From: Lachnospiraceae bacterium
GTDB taxonomy: Bacteria > Bacillota > Clostridia > Lachnospirales > Lachnospiraceae
DNA: 38,804 bases
Direction: 5' to 3'
Assembly: GCA_017480565.1 (NCBI GenBank)
Contig: JAFVAL010000053.1
Span: forward strand, 1-38,804
Within the stretch, counting starts at the first letter, position 1. Each line of letters starts with the position of its first letter. The translations under genes were made by a program, and so were the position numbers. The notes beneath the pieces were generated by a model. That model did not search any database. It saw only the letters and a program-made list of their open reading frames with translations, and had not been told where the DNA came from. This document shows, in pieces, positions 28,748 to 36,316 of the stretch.

Positions 28748-28815
28748 TCCCAATAGCGTGCGGTCATTTTGAACAAATGCCGGAGGGCTAACCGTCTATC
28801 GGTAGCTTCCGTCTT
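28725..28815 (-). ncRNA. Candidate antisense antitoxin RNA (about 90 nt)
   Basis: From the promoter at 28822-28850 the RNA would begin near 28815, run through the right inverted repeat and end at the shared terminator (AAATGACCGC/GCGGTCATTT) followed by CTTCTTTTATT. It is complementary to the last codons and terminator loop of the toxin mRNA. Its 5' part repeats the sequence of the toxin leader: GCTACCG/CGGTTAGC can form a stem, after which CCTCCGGCA is single-stranded. No reading frame. Typical size and position for a type I antitoxin. Confidence 0.6.
28732..28769. terminator. Shared bidirectional terminator of the toxin-antitoxin-like locus
   Basis: Perfect ten-bp stem AAATGACCGC / GCGGTCATTT (28732-28741 and 28760-28769) with an 18-base loop that contains the toxin stop codon. 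TTTTG follows on the plus strand, TTTCTTCTTTTATT on the minus. Confidence 0.8.
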
Positions 28816-28821
28816 GTCTAT

Positions 28822-28850
28822 ATGATATCACGATCCTTTTGTTGCGTCAA
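28822..28850 (-). promoter_or_regulatory. Promoter of the antisense RNA
   Basis: Minus strand TTGACG (28850-28845), 17-base spacer, TATCAT (28827-28822). Closer to consensus than the toxin promoter, as expected if the antitoxin RNA must be in excess. Confidence 0.65.
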
Positions 28851-28883
28851 TGATTACTTGGGATAAACGCGTCTCATACTTCT

Positions 28884-30803
28884 CTACCACACTGCCACAT
28901 TGCTCTGGTCTCCCCACACGGTAGGGATCACAATCACATATTCGATAGGCTCACCCATAAGCAAACGATAGATTTGCTCTACGGCTTGTATTCCCATCTC
29001 TCCCGGGAAGGAAAACATGCATCCGGAGACATCCCCAGCAACAATCCGGTGATTCACCGCATACGACTGCATAAAACCGATGACTTTCACTTCATTCTCT
29101 TTTCCGGCCTCTTTGATTGCTTCCGCGCATCCAACTGCTGCATTGCTTGTCGCAACAACGATTTTATCAAGATCCTTCTCCCTTAGCATCTTCTCTGCAA
29201 ATGCCTTCGCTGCGGCGACGGAATCATTTTCCAAAACTTCATCCACAATAATCTCGACTTGAGGAACCTCTGTCTGAAGCTTTGCTGTCATTGCCTGCAG
29301 TGCACTCTCACGCAGAGAAACCGCACTGTGTAATATAGCAATCTTTCCTTCCTCTGCAAGTCCGTCCGCAACATGAACCGCGGCTTCTTCGCCCATCTCT
29401 TTCATATCATCGCAGATGCATCCCGCAAAATCAGCGCTCTCGGCAAGCTCCATGTCGATATCAATGGCAATCACATAGATGCCTGCTTCCACTGCCTCTG
29501 TGACCAAAGTTTGTAAGGGATCCAGAGCAGCCGGGGAAATGAATATCACATTGACCTTTTGATCAATTGCCTCTGCAAGCTGCTTCTGTTGAACTTCCAC
29601 GTCCCAGCCACAGCTAAATGCACTAAATGATGTACTCACGTCTGCACCTTTAGCAGTCAATGCGTCCTCTAAGCCCAGCTTAATCTCTCGAAAATGATCC
29701 TGTGCCTCTGATTCATCCAGTTCCGGTGCAAGATAGACAAATATGCATTCTCTAGAGATCTCTTCTTCTGTCCACGGTAAATGATCCGATATCTCCATCT
29801 CCCAGCTATTCGTCTCGATAACCGCAATTTCAAACGCACGATCCATTCCCTTTTCTGCAAGCCTGGTAGACTGCGTGATCCCTTCCAAAGCGCGGCCTCT
29901 ATGATCTGTGGAAAGCCAATAGCCATACGCTTTGTAACCACCCAATCTATCCCAATTTGCAACAATATACCGAAAGTTCCAGGTCCAGTATTGCATTTGC
30001 AGCATATGAATCGGCACAAAACGCCCTGTAAGATCTAGTCCCGTATTTTTTACCTCTCCAAACTCGACGGGGTCATAGAATTCTCCGGCAAAACAAATCT
30101 GAATCAGCGTCTCTTGCCCGGCTTCCTCCTGAAGAATCACGACACGGCAGGTTTCTCCATCTCGAGACTGTTTTACAAATGCGTCCCAAAAGTTCAAGCC
30201 TCCTTGAACCGCCCCTGATTGCATCCGAACGTGAAAAAGCGGTGCCTCCTGCAATTGTTCCATCGTAAGACCCCAGGGAATCACCTGCTCATCCAAGCCT
30301 GCTAAAATAGCTGCCTGAAGCAGATCCTCATCGCGGATTCCTGCAATCTGTGCTTCATCCGTTGCAACACTCTCGCCCTTCCAACACAACACATATAACG
30401 AAATCTCTCTTTCGTCAGGAGATTGCCAGACATTTCTCCAAAAATCACGAAAAGAAATCGACTCCTCATCTGTCAGCACATAAAATGCATGGTTTTGATC
30501 ACTTAAACGCAGCAAATGTGCATATTCACGTTCGCCATCTCCTGTCAAATGATACTTTCCCTCTTGGAAAGAAAGTATAACTTCCTTTTCTCCAAGACTC
30601 GGTAGGTTTTGATATAAGATGCGTACTTCCTCGCCCTCTTCTGGCTCTAACATCTCATAGAGCAACAAAATATTTGTCGGATCGCTCCCCTTTTCCCAGA
30701 CAACTTTCTCTGCATTATTCTGATCTTTCGGTGTCTCTTTGTGAGCACAGCCGCACAACAAAAGAATCAAAAACGCGGCGATAAACAGGCAAGCCCTTCT
30801 CAT
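28884..30803 (-). CDS. Lipoprotein: novel N-terminal region fused to a type-1 periplasmic binding protein
   Basis: 639 aa. Signal peptide with lipobox (LLLCGC) anchors it outside. Residues about 25-330 form a region I do not recognise, rich in Glu and Trp. Residues about 340-639 are a RbsB-like sugar-binding fold: KLGLEDALTAKGADV, AIDQKVNVIFISPAALDPL, AGIYVIAIDIDM, KIAILHSAVSLRESALQAM, VVATSNAAVGCAEAIKEAG, KVIGFMQSYAVNHRI. No ABC permease or ATPase for a sugar importer is nearby, so it may be a surface sensor or signalling partner. ATG at 30803 has GGAGGTGA; an ATG 18 bases upstream overlaps that site. An extended -10 (TGATACAAT) lies at 30834-30842. Confidence 0.8.
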   Translation of the reverse strand: MRRACLFIAAFLILLLCGCAHKETPKDQNNAEKVVWEKGSDPTNILLLYEMLEPEEGEEVRILYQNLPSLGEKEVILSFQEGKYHLTGDGEREYAHLLRLSDQNHAFYVLTDEESISFRDFWRNVWQSPDEREISLYVLCWKGESVATDEAQIAGIRDEDLLQAAILAGLDEQVIPWGLTMEQLQEAPLFHVRMQSGAVQGGLNFWDAFVKQSRDGETCRVVILQEEAGQETLIQICFAGEFYDPVEFGEVKNTGLDLTGRFVPIHMLQMQYWTWNFRYIVANWDRLGGYKAYGYWLSTDHRGRALEGITQSTRLAEKGMDRAFEIAVIETNSWEMEISDHLPWTEEEISRECIFVYLAPELDESEAQDHFREIKLGLEDALTAKGADVSTSFSAFSCGWDVEVQQKQLAEAIDQKVNVIFISPAALDPLQTLVTEAVEAGIYVIAIDIDMELAESADFAGCICDDMKEMGEEAAVHVADGLAEEGKIAILHSAVSLRESALQAMTAKLQTEVPQVEIIVDEVLENDSVAAAKAFAEKMLREKDLDKIVVATSNAAVGCAEAIKEAGKENEVKVIGFMQSYAVNHRIVAGDVSGCMFSFPGEMGIQAVEQIYRLLMGEPIEYVIVIPTVWGDQSNVAVW

Positions 30804-30925
30804 AACGTCACCTCCACCCATCTCTCTACCATCATTGTATCAGGCCAATGTTAAGCAATTCCCATCCTTACTTCTCTCTGATCTCTATTATGCCAGATTT
30901 TACCGCCTCTGTGTAAATTTTGTGT

Positions 30926-30966
30926 AAAAAAAGATGGCCCCGAAGCATTTCTGCCCTAAGACCATT
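30926..30966 (-). terminator. Terminator downstream of iolB
   Basis: Minus strand: ATGG outer pairing with CCAT and an inner GCA-GAAA-TGC hairpin, followed by TTTTTTT (30932-30926). The stem is imperfect. Confidence 0.55.
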
Positions 30967-30973
30967 CATATTA

Positions 30974-31765
30974 TTAGATTTCCGGGAAATATTTTGCCTC
31001 CGGATCTGTGACCCAGGCATATTCCTTTACAATATTGGTGACCAACGCTTCCTCGCGCAGGCGAATCACCCAGAGATAATACTCCGAGTAACCCGGCATC
31101 ACAACCTGTGCATGTGTCACATTTTCCGGCATTCCCATCAGATCCCGGTTGTGAATCTTAAATGCATCCTCCCCGTATTCTGCGAAGCCCCAGCCATTCT
31201 CCGGATACATCCGGTAGTAATACATCTCAGGCTCCACATGAAAATGCGGCGGGTAGGAGGACCACTTTCCAGGAAGATTCACCGTCTCACCAAGATAAAA
31301 GTTTGTCTCCGGACAATTGGTGCGGTCAAAAAAGGTACGTACCATTCTCGTGGAAGTCTCCTGCATCTGACCAGCACCGCGCATCTCATTTTCCACAAGG
31401 CAATCGGAAGGATGCAGTAATTTTGTGGGAAATGTCTTTTCATTCTCTGTATGTGCCACAGCGATCTCAGAAGCCTCTGCGACGCCTTCGATCACGACCT
31501 TTGTATTGCTTGGTACGTGAAGCAACGTGGCGCCTTCGTGGAAGCAATCCTCTCTGGCAAGGTCACATACCTCATCCTCCCAGGAGAGACGAATCTTTCC
31601 CTCCACCAGCACATAGACTGCCTCTTGGTCAAAACAGAAGGAATACTGCTCCCCGGCAAGCGCATTGACAATTCCAAACTCCAGACCCATCATCTCAGGA
31701 TGATTCTGCTTTGTAATCAGCGGTGTATAACCACTCTCAAATTCTTTCTCATGCTTGACTCTCAT
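30974..31765 (-). CDS. iolB: 5-deoxy-glucuronate isomerase
   Basis: 263 aa bicupin. In myo-inositol breakdown it turns 5-deoxy-glucuronate into 5-dehydro-2-deoxy-gluconate. The metal site PPHFHVEPEMYYYR (HxH and Glu) plus NGWGFAEYGED and MPGYSEYYLWVIRLRE are diagnostic of IolB. It starts 15 bases after the deoC-like gene. No other iol genes are in the window, so the rest of the pathway must be elsewhere or absent. Confidence 0.9.
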   Translation of the reverse strand: MRVKHEKEFESGYTPLITKQNHPEMMGLEFGIVNALAGEQYSFCFDQEAVYVLVEGKIRLSWEDEVCDLAREDCFHEGATLLHVPSNTKVVIEGVAEASEIAVAHTENEKTFPTKLLHPSDCLVENEMRGAGQMQETSTRMVRTFFDRTNCPETNFYLGETVNLPGKWSSYPPHFHVEPEMYYYRMYPENGWGFAEYGEDAFKIHNRDLMGMPENVTHAQVVMPGYSEYYLWVIRLREEALVTNIVKEYAWVTDPEAKYFPEI

Positions 31766-31780
31766 GTTCTGACCCTCGCT

Positions 31781-32491
31781 TTATAAAGAGAAAATTCCCA
31801 TCGCTCTGAGCTGATTGGTGATCGGATTGCGGCCTGCCACACGGTCTGCACCGGCAGCCATAAATGCCACGCCATCCTCAAGCGTCGTCACCCCACCGCT
31901 GGCTTTGACCTTAATCCGGCCATCTGCCAGTTCTTTTAACAGGGAAATGTCATGCAGCGTCGCCTTACCTTCCGCAAAACCGGTACAAGTCTTGACAAAA
32001 TCTGCACCTGCAGAAACGATACACTCCACCGCCGCAGCCTTATCCTCATCCTTTAAGAAACCGACCTCTAAGATTACCTTTACTGTGACGTCTGCAGGGT
32101 GTGCCACATCCACAACACCCCGGATGTCCCTCTCTACGTACGCATAATCTTTGGAGAGCAGCTTGCCCACATTGATCACCATATCGATCTCTTTTGCACC
32201 ATCTAAGATGCCCTGCTCTGCTTCCTTCTGCTTGATGATCGAAGCCGTCCCGCCGGAAGGAAATCCTACCACCAACTGTGGCGCGATATCCGTCCCCTTC
32301 AGCTCCTCTGCAACGAGTGGAATCCAGCAGGGAAATACCGGCACCGCGGCATAATGCATCGCTCTTGCATCCGCACAGGCAGCCCTTACCATATCCTCGG
32401 TCGCATTGAAAACAAGCGCAGCCGAATAATCCAGCGCACTGCAAACCTTGCGAATCTTTGCAACATCTTCCGGTGTGTTCTTAAAAGCCAT
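31781..32491 (-). CDS. deoC: Deoxyribose-phosphate aldolase (DeoC family)
   Basis: 236 aa, class I TIM-barrel aldolase. Catalytic residues are in place: Asp in KEIDMVINVG, Schiff-base Lys in DFVKTCTGFAEGKATLHD, and the second Lys in IKVKASGGVTT. The normal reaction is 2-deoxyribose-5-phosphate to acetaldehyde and glyceraldehyde-3-phosphate. Co-transcription with iolB raises the option that it cleaves the inositol-pathway 2-deoxy-5-keto-gluconate-6-phosphate instead of, or besides, deoxyribose phosphate. ATG at 32491 follows GAGGGG; upstream codons lack a site. Confidence 0.92.
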   Translation of the reverse strand: MAFKNTPEDVAKIRKVCSALDYSAALVFNATEDMVRAACADARAMHYAAVPVFPCWIPLVAEELKGTDIAPQLVVGFPSGGTASIIKQKEAEQGILDGAKEIDMVINVGKLLSKDYAYVERDIRGVVDVAHPADVTVKVILEVGFLKDEDKAAAVECIVSAGADFVKTCTGFAEGKATLHDISLLKELADGRIKVKASGGVTTLEDGVAFMAAGADRVAGRNPITNQLRAMGIFSL

Positions 32492-32521
32492 AATCAAACC
32501 CCTCTTTCTTTCCTTTAAATA

Positions 32522-32545
32522 CAAAACCGCACGTACGTACGGTTT
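32522..32545 (-). promoter_or_regulatory. Hairpin or operator in the deoC-iolB leader
   Basis: Minus strand AAAACCG-TACGTACGTG-CGGTTTT, an imperfect palindrome with a long dyad (ACGTACGT core) about 30 bases before deoC and downstream of the promoter. It could be a repressor site or a weak attenuator. Confidence 0.45.
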
Positions 32546-32605
32546 TGGACTTTCGTTTACTTTGCTTGTCCCTGCCTATATTCCTCTAGCAAATCCTTCC
32601 TTTCT

Positions 32606-32634
32606 AGAATAGCATCATTTTCTCCGTCTGTGAA
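32606..32634 (-). promoter_or_regulatory. Promoter of deoC-iolB
   Basis: Minus strand TTCACA (32634-32629), 17-base spacer, TATTCT (32611-32606). It lies just past the stop of the upstream gene, which has no terminator of its own. Confidence 0.5.
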
Positions 32635-32653
32635 TCAGAATTTGCGCAAAATC

Positions 32654-33889
32654 TTACATCACATACATGTCTGCATTGATCACCTTCGTATCCTTCATCG
32701 CCCCGAACGCATCTTTGACCATACCACTCATTTGCCCAAAGAGTCCCTCTCCTTCTTCCGGATCCTTGCCGATGTGAGCTACATTTTTCGAAACCGCGCT
32801 CACCGCACCTTCCTGCTCTTCACTGCAAGAAATCTGTGCAACATTCATAAAATCGAGCTTTTCAAGAATCTCTTCTGCGGTCACATCTTCTGCAATGACG
32901 ACCTGCGCACAGTTCTTGACAGAGACGCCATCCTCTGCGCCTGCGATCAGTCCGCGGTCGATCTTGATGCGCACTGCATTCGCCATCTGTTTGCCTTTGA
33001 CCAAATTAAGCTTCTGATACGTCGGATGCAGTCTTAAAAATGCCTCCTCGCACTTTACGGCAAGCGTCACTTCTCCGTTTACCATCAGCCCAGTCAGCTC
33101 ATTCAGCACAGAAATGGCTTCCTTTTTCACATTCAAATCTCCGTTGATATAGAGGTTTGTTCCGTAGCTATCGACCAGCGCTTGCGTAAACTCCTGGTCA
33201 CCATCCACAATGACAAAACCTGCCGGAATCACTTCCAACTCCGTCTCCTCATCGACGAGAAGCACCGCGTCCTCCGCCTGCTCTTCCGTTGTGATCAGCT
33301 TCTTTGTCACAAACTGCACGCCTTTTTCTACCAGTTTCTTTAAGTCTGCATTTGGTTCTGCGGTGATCACGTACTTGGATGCGTAATACTTGCCGCCCTC
33401 CCTCGCGCGCAGCGGAAAATACTTGTCAATCGCAAATCTCGGTTTTAACACGATACAGTCATCCGGATACACTTCAGACGCACCATTGACGGTCATATTT
33501 GCGAGATATGGTGTCAGGCTCTTCGGATAAATGACCTTCCCATTGACAGAAATCTGGTAGTAAGACTTTAATACCTCTTCGCATCCCGGCTCGATCGTCA
33601 GCTTTCCATTCACGGATAGCAAGGTTCCCGCCTGCACCTTCTGATTCCCCGAAATCGTGAAGCTTCCATTCTGGTTTTGCAGATGAATCTCCATCCCCTC
33701 CGGCACTTCCATCATTTCATCCAGATTCATCGTGACCGGGAGCCGATCTAAGATCTCCTTCGACTTCTGGGTCACAAAAATACGATCGCAATTCAATTGA
33801 ATCGACTCGTACTTCGCGTAGCTTTCTTCCTTTAGATTTCTCGCATCACACACATCACAGTTGATCATCAAATTCTTTTTCTCAAACAT
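32654..33889 (-). CDS. Unknown protein partnered with an ECF sigma factor
   Basis: 411 aa, no membrane segment or signal peptide, so cytoplasmic. It opens with a CxxC-type motif (NCDVCDARN), then has several short strand-rich stretches that look alike: LLSVNGKLTIEPGCEE, YQISVNGKVIYP, NLYINGDLNVKKE, GLMVNGEVTLAV. This resembles a right-handed beta-helix or bactofilin-like build. I know no function. GGAGG lies eight bases before the ATG at 33889; an ATG overlapping the sigma-factor stop at 33913 is an alternative. Tight linkage to the sigma gene suggests a regulator or effector, but it is not a typical transmembrane anti-sigma. Confidence 0.7.
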   Translation of the reverse strand: MFEKKNLMINCDVCDARNLKEESYAKYESIQLNCDRIFVTQKSKEILDRLPVTMNLDEMMEVPEGMEIHLQNQNGSFTISGNQKVQAGTLLSVNGKLTIEPGCEEVLKSYYQISVNGKVIYPKSLTPYLANMTVNGASEVYPDDCIVLKPRFAIDKYFPLRAREGGKYYASKYVITAEPNADLKKLVEKGVQFVTKKLITTEEQAEDAVLLVDEETELEVIPAGFVIVDGDQEFTQALVDSYGTNLYINGDLNVKKEAISVLNELTGLMVNGEVTLAVKCEEAFLRLHPTYQKLNLVKGKQMANAVRIKIDRGLIAGAEDGVSVKNCAQVVIAEDVTAEEILEKLDFMNVAQISCSEEQEGAVSAVSKNVAHIGKDPEEGEGLFGQMSGMVKDAFGAMKDTKVINADMYVM

Positions 33890-33909
33890 TTTCTCTTCCT
33901 CCAACAACA

Positions 33910-34416
33910 TCATTGATCTCGCTCGTCATTCATGCCCAACTCTTCGCGCAAATGTCTTCTCGCAGACATCAGTCTCCACCGGATGGTTGCCGGCGACAAA
34001 GAAAACACTTCCGCAATCTGCCCCGAGGTATATCCCATGACATACCGCATGACCAGGATCGTCGCCTCTTCCGGGGGCAGTTTTGAGAGCACCAATTGCC
34101 ACTCTGCCTGGGAATACGCCTGTTCCTCGCTGCCTTCTCTGGCAAATGGATCCGCAGGGGATGACTCATTTTCCGAAGCGCTCTCTAGCGTCTCAAACCG
34201 CGCTTTTCTGACATGATCCGTCCACAAGTTTTTTACGGTACGATACATCCATGCGCGGCGCTTTCCCGGCACAATCTGAGCAATCACGACTTCATTTCGC
34301 AAAGCCCGAAGCCATGCTTCTTGCACCAAATCCTGCGCCAGATCTTTGTTCCCGCAAAGAGACGTACACCATAACAGCAGTTCCCTATTCAGTTGTTCGT
34401 AGAGCTCTTCTATCAT
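33910..34416 (-). CDS. ECF-type RNA polymerase sigma factor
   Basis: 168 aa. Sigma region 2 is seen in LLLWCTSLCGNKDLAQDLVQEAWLRAL and AWMYRTVKNLWTDHVRKAR, region 4 in LSKLPPEEATILVMRYVMGYTSGQIAEVFSLSPATIRWRLMSARRHLREEL. The start is uncertain; the ATG at 34416 has GGAG at fitting distance. Upstream is an AAC-N17-CGTT pair typical of ECF promoters, so it may drive its own gene. The downstream gene overlaps or nearly overlaps its stop. Confidence 0.9.
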   Translation of the reverse strand: MIEELYEQLNRELLLWCTSLCGNKDLAQDLVQEAWLRALRNEVVIAQIVPGKRRAWMYRTVKNLWTDHVRKARFETLESASENESSPADPFAREGSEEQAYSQAEWQLVLSKLPPEEATILVMRYVMGYTSGQIAEVFSLSPATIRWRLMSARRHLREELGMNDERDQ

Positions 34417-34459
34417 TTTCATCCACTCCATCAACTGATTTTGACCGGTCTATCTATAT

Positions 34460-34483
34460 AACGTTTGAGCAGACCAAAGTGTT
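34460..34483 (-). promoter_or_regulatory. Putative autoregulatory ECF promoter
   Basis: Minus strand CCAAC (AAC at 34483-34481), 17 bases, CGTT (34463-34460). The AAC...CGT layout is that of ECF sigma factors. It follows directly on the T-run of the mgtE terminator. Confidence 0.5.
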
Positions 34484-34487
34484 GGAA

Positions 34488-34520
34488 CAAAAAAGAGAAT
34501 CCCTCAAAAAGAGATTCTCT
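34488..34520 (-). terminator. Terminator of mgtE
   Basis: Eight-bp stem AGAGAATC/GATTCTCT (34494-34501 and 34513-34520) followed on the minus strand by TTTTTT (34493-34488). Confidence 0.8.
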
Positions 34521-34531
34521 CAATTGCATTC

Positions 34532-35932
34532 TCATCCTCCCAGATGGAAGGTCTGAATCAGCAGCACCCAAGCCAACGTATAATACGTGACAACCGCAAT
34601 CAAGTCGTTGATCGTCGTAATCAAGGGGCCGGATGCAACCGCAGGGTCAACACCGAGCTTCTTAAAGACCATCGGAATGGTGGTACCGATGCTGCTGGAA
34701 ATGATCATCGCTGTCCACAAGGACACGCCGATGCAGGCAGATACCAGAAATGCCTGGTGCAGCGGATAGTGCTTAAAGAATGTGATGTAAAGGCCAACCA
34801 GAACAAACGCAAAGCAGCCAAGCAGCAAGCCATTGGTAAAGCCGACACGGACTTCCTTTAACACCAGACCCAGCTTTTCTTTAAAGGTCAGATTCGGTGC
34901 ATCTGTGATCACGCGGATTGTGACAGCCAGCGACTGCGTACCGGTATTACCGGACATGTCAAGGATCATCGACTGGAATGCCATGATCAAAGGCAGTGCT
35001 GCGACAACCCTCTCATAAGAGCCAACCACCGTGGAGACGCCTAAGCCCAACATCAACAGAACAATCAGCCAGGGCAGTCTCTTCTTCATCGACTGAAGCA
35101 GCGGTTCCTTTAAATCTTCTTCTGCGGTCAAACCTGCGAATCTTACATAGTCTTCACCGAGTTCTTCATCGACCACTTCGATGATGCTCTGCGAAGTGAT
35201 GACACCGAGGATTCGGTTGTTGTGGTCTAACACCGGGATGAAGTCCTCGGAATAATCCTTCAGACGTTCGATACAGTCATCGATATCCTCGGTACCGTAT
35301 ACATAAGGGAAGGAAGTAATGATCAGATCCTCCAGAGGATTCTCGCCTCTGGCGATGATCAGTTCCTTCAAATCAATTGCGCCGTAAAACGCGCCGTAAT
35401 CATCCACCACGAATAAGGTGGAAATGTTGTCGTTCTTTCCCGCCTGCTCCACCAACTCGTGCATCGCCTGCTTGACATTCAGGTTCTCACGGATGATGAT
35501 ACAGTTGGTCGTCATACGCGAACCGATCTCATCCTCATCGAAGGATGCGATCAGCTTGACGTCTTTTCTCGATTCCACATCCATCAGATCGATCATCAGA
35601 CCTCTGCGCTCCTTATCAAGCGCACGCAGAATATCGGTCGCACTGTCTGCCTCCATGTCGGAAAGCACCGTCGCGGCTTTCTGTGGATCCATCTCACTGA
35701 TGTAGGTGGCCGCATCATCCGTATACTCCAAAATCTCCGAGAGCATCGAAACGTTCAAGATGCGGTACAGTTTTCTTCTCTCTGACGCACTCAGTTCTGC
35801 GAGCACGGCAGCGATATCATTCTCATGATAATCTTCCAGCTTCTCGCGAAGCAATTTGGGAGATGCGTTACCACGGATCAGCTGAATGATCTCTTCTTCA
35901 TAGTTACGCATCACCAGGTTTTGCTCATCCAT
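34532..35932 (-). CDS. mgtE: Magnesium transporter MgtE
   Basis: 466 aa, homodimeric Mg2+ channel of the plasma membrane. Order: N-terminal helical domain (LLREKLEDYHENDIAAVLAELSASERRKLYRIL and EMDPQKAATVLSDMEAD), two CBS domains that sense Mg2+ (about 135-255), then five membrane helices from about 290, including PLIMAFQSMILDMSGNTGTQSLAVTIR with the family's pore signature GNxGxQ, and VDPAVASGPLITTINDLIAV. ATG follows GGAGGG. Monocistronic, with a long structured leader. Confidence 0.95.
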   Translation of the reverse strand: MDEQNLVMRNYEEEIIQLIRGNASPKLLREKLEDYHENDIAAVLAELSASERRKLYRILNVSMLSEILEYTDDAATYISEMDPQKAATVLSDMEADSATDILRALDKERRGLMIDLMDVESRKDVKLIASFDEDEIGSRMTTNCIIIRENLNVKQAMHELVEQAGKNDNISTLFVVDDYGAFYGAIDLKELIIARGENPLEDLIITSFPYVYGTEDIDDCIERLKDYSEDFIPVLDHNNRILGVITSQSIIEVVDEELGEDYVRFAGLTAEEDLKEPLLQSMKKRLPWLIVLLMLGLGVSTVVGSYERVVAALPLIMAFQSMILDMSGNTGTQSLAVTIRVITDAPNLTFKEKLGLVLKEVRVGFTNGLLLGCFAFVLVGLYITFFKHYPLHQAFLVSACIGVSLWTAMIISSSIGTTIPMVFKKLGVDPAVASGPLITTINDLIAVVTYYTLAWVLLIQTFHLGG

Positions 35933-36230
35933 TGGTATCCCTCCATTCCGAAGCGTATGCGGAGGAAATCGCGATCAGAAATTGCGAATGCAATTTCTAA
36001 TCTGTGAATCCGTCCTTCACTAAACTTTGCTGATTGGGGACATACCATTCCTAAAGCCATCAAAACATCGACTCAAAAAACAGGGCACGAAGGGTACGGC
36101 CCAGCTTCAGAATCGGCCTGTTGTATGTGATAAGGAATGCTACTTCGTCCCTGGCTGTCGCCGTTATCCACTTCGTTCACCTCTCTTTTTTTGAATTTAT
36201 TTGTCTCTCACAGCCAAAAAAGCGCGAAAA
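35933..36230 (-). ncRNA. Structured 5' leader of mgtE, candidate cis-regulatory RNA
   Basis: About 300 nt from the promoters to the mgtE ATG, no gene. Reading on the minus strand: GTGGATAACGG can pair with CCTTATCAC (enclosing the left arm of the next hairpin); CAGGGACGAAG (36153-36143) pairs with CTTCGTGCCCTG (36092-36081) followed by TTTTTT, an intrinsic terminator; these two helices exclude each other. Further on are a 9-bp hairpin AGAAATTGC/GCAATTTCT (35998-35977) and CCTCC/GGAGG pairing that would hide the ribosome site. I could not fit the M-box (ykoK) consensus. Confidence 0.55.
36075..36153 (-). terminator. Internal terminator in the mgtE leader
   Basis: Stem CAGGGACGAAG / CTTCGTGCCCTG (36143-36153 with 36081-36092, one bulge) and TTTTTT (36080-36075), about 150 nt after the start of transcription and 140 nt before mgtE. 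Confidence 0.65.
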
Positions 36231-36234
36231 CTGA

Positions 36235-36272
36235 CATATAATTATCATACCCCGATTTGTCAAATGCGTCAA
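36235..36272 (-). promoter_or_regulatory. Two overlapping mgtE promoters
   Basis: TTGACG (36272-36267), 17 bases, TATGAT (36249-36244); and TTGACA (36263-36258), 17 bases, TATATG (36240-36235). Both have ideal spacing. Confidence 0.6.
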
Positions 36273-36316
36273 TGGATTTTGAGCTTTGACCGCGAAAAAA
36301 GCGTCCCTCTTCTCCC

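Larger units (their letters stand above)
28537..28809. repeat. Inverted repeats bounding the toxin-antitoxin-like locus
   Basis: Left arm 28537-28574 (38 bases) and right arm 28778-28809 (32 bases) are near-identical inverted copies; they share GAAGCTACC and CGGTTAGCCCTCCGGCA and differ by a short insertion in the left arm. Each arm forms the 5' end of the RNA made from its side. They could also be read as terminal repeats of a 273-bp element, but I see no target-site duplication. Confidence 0.8.

Noticed and set aside
28537-28809. Miniature transposon with terminal inverted repeats
   Set aside because: No target-site duplication found; the repeats coincide with the 5' ends of two RNAs with good promoters outside them, which a toxin-antitoxin locus explains better. 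A genome-wide copy count could reopen this.
35933-36230. M-box (ykoK) or yybP-ykoY riboswitch
   Set aside because: The conserved words I remember for these classes (such as GTTAGGTGAGGCTCC or GGGGAGTAGC) are not present; only loose fragments resemble them.
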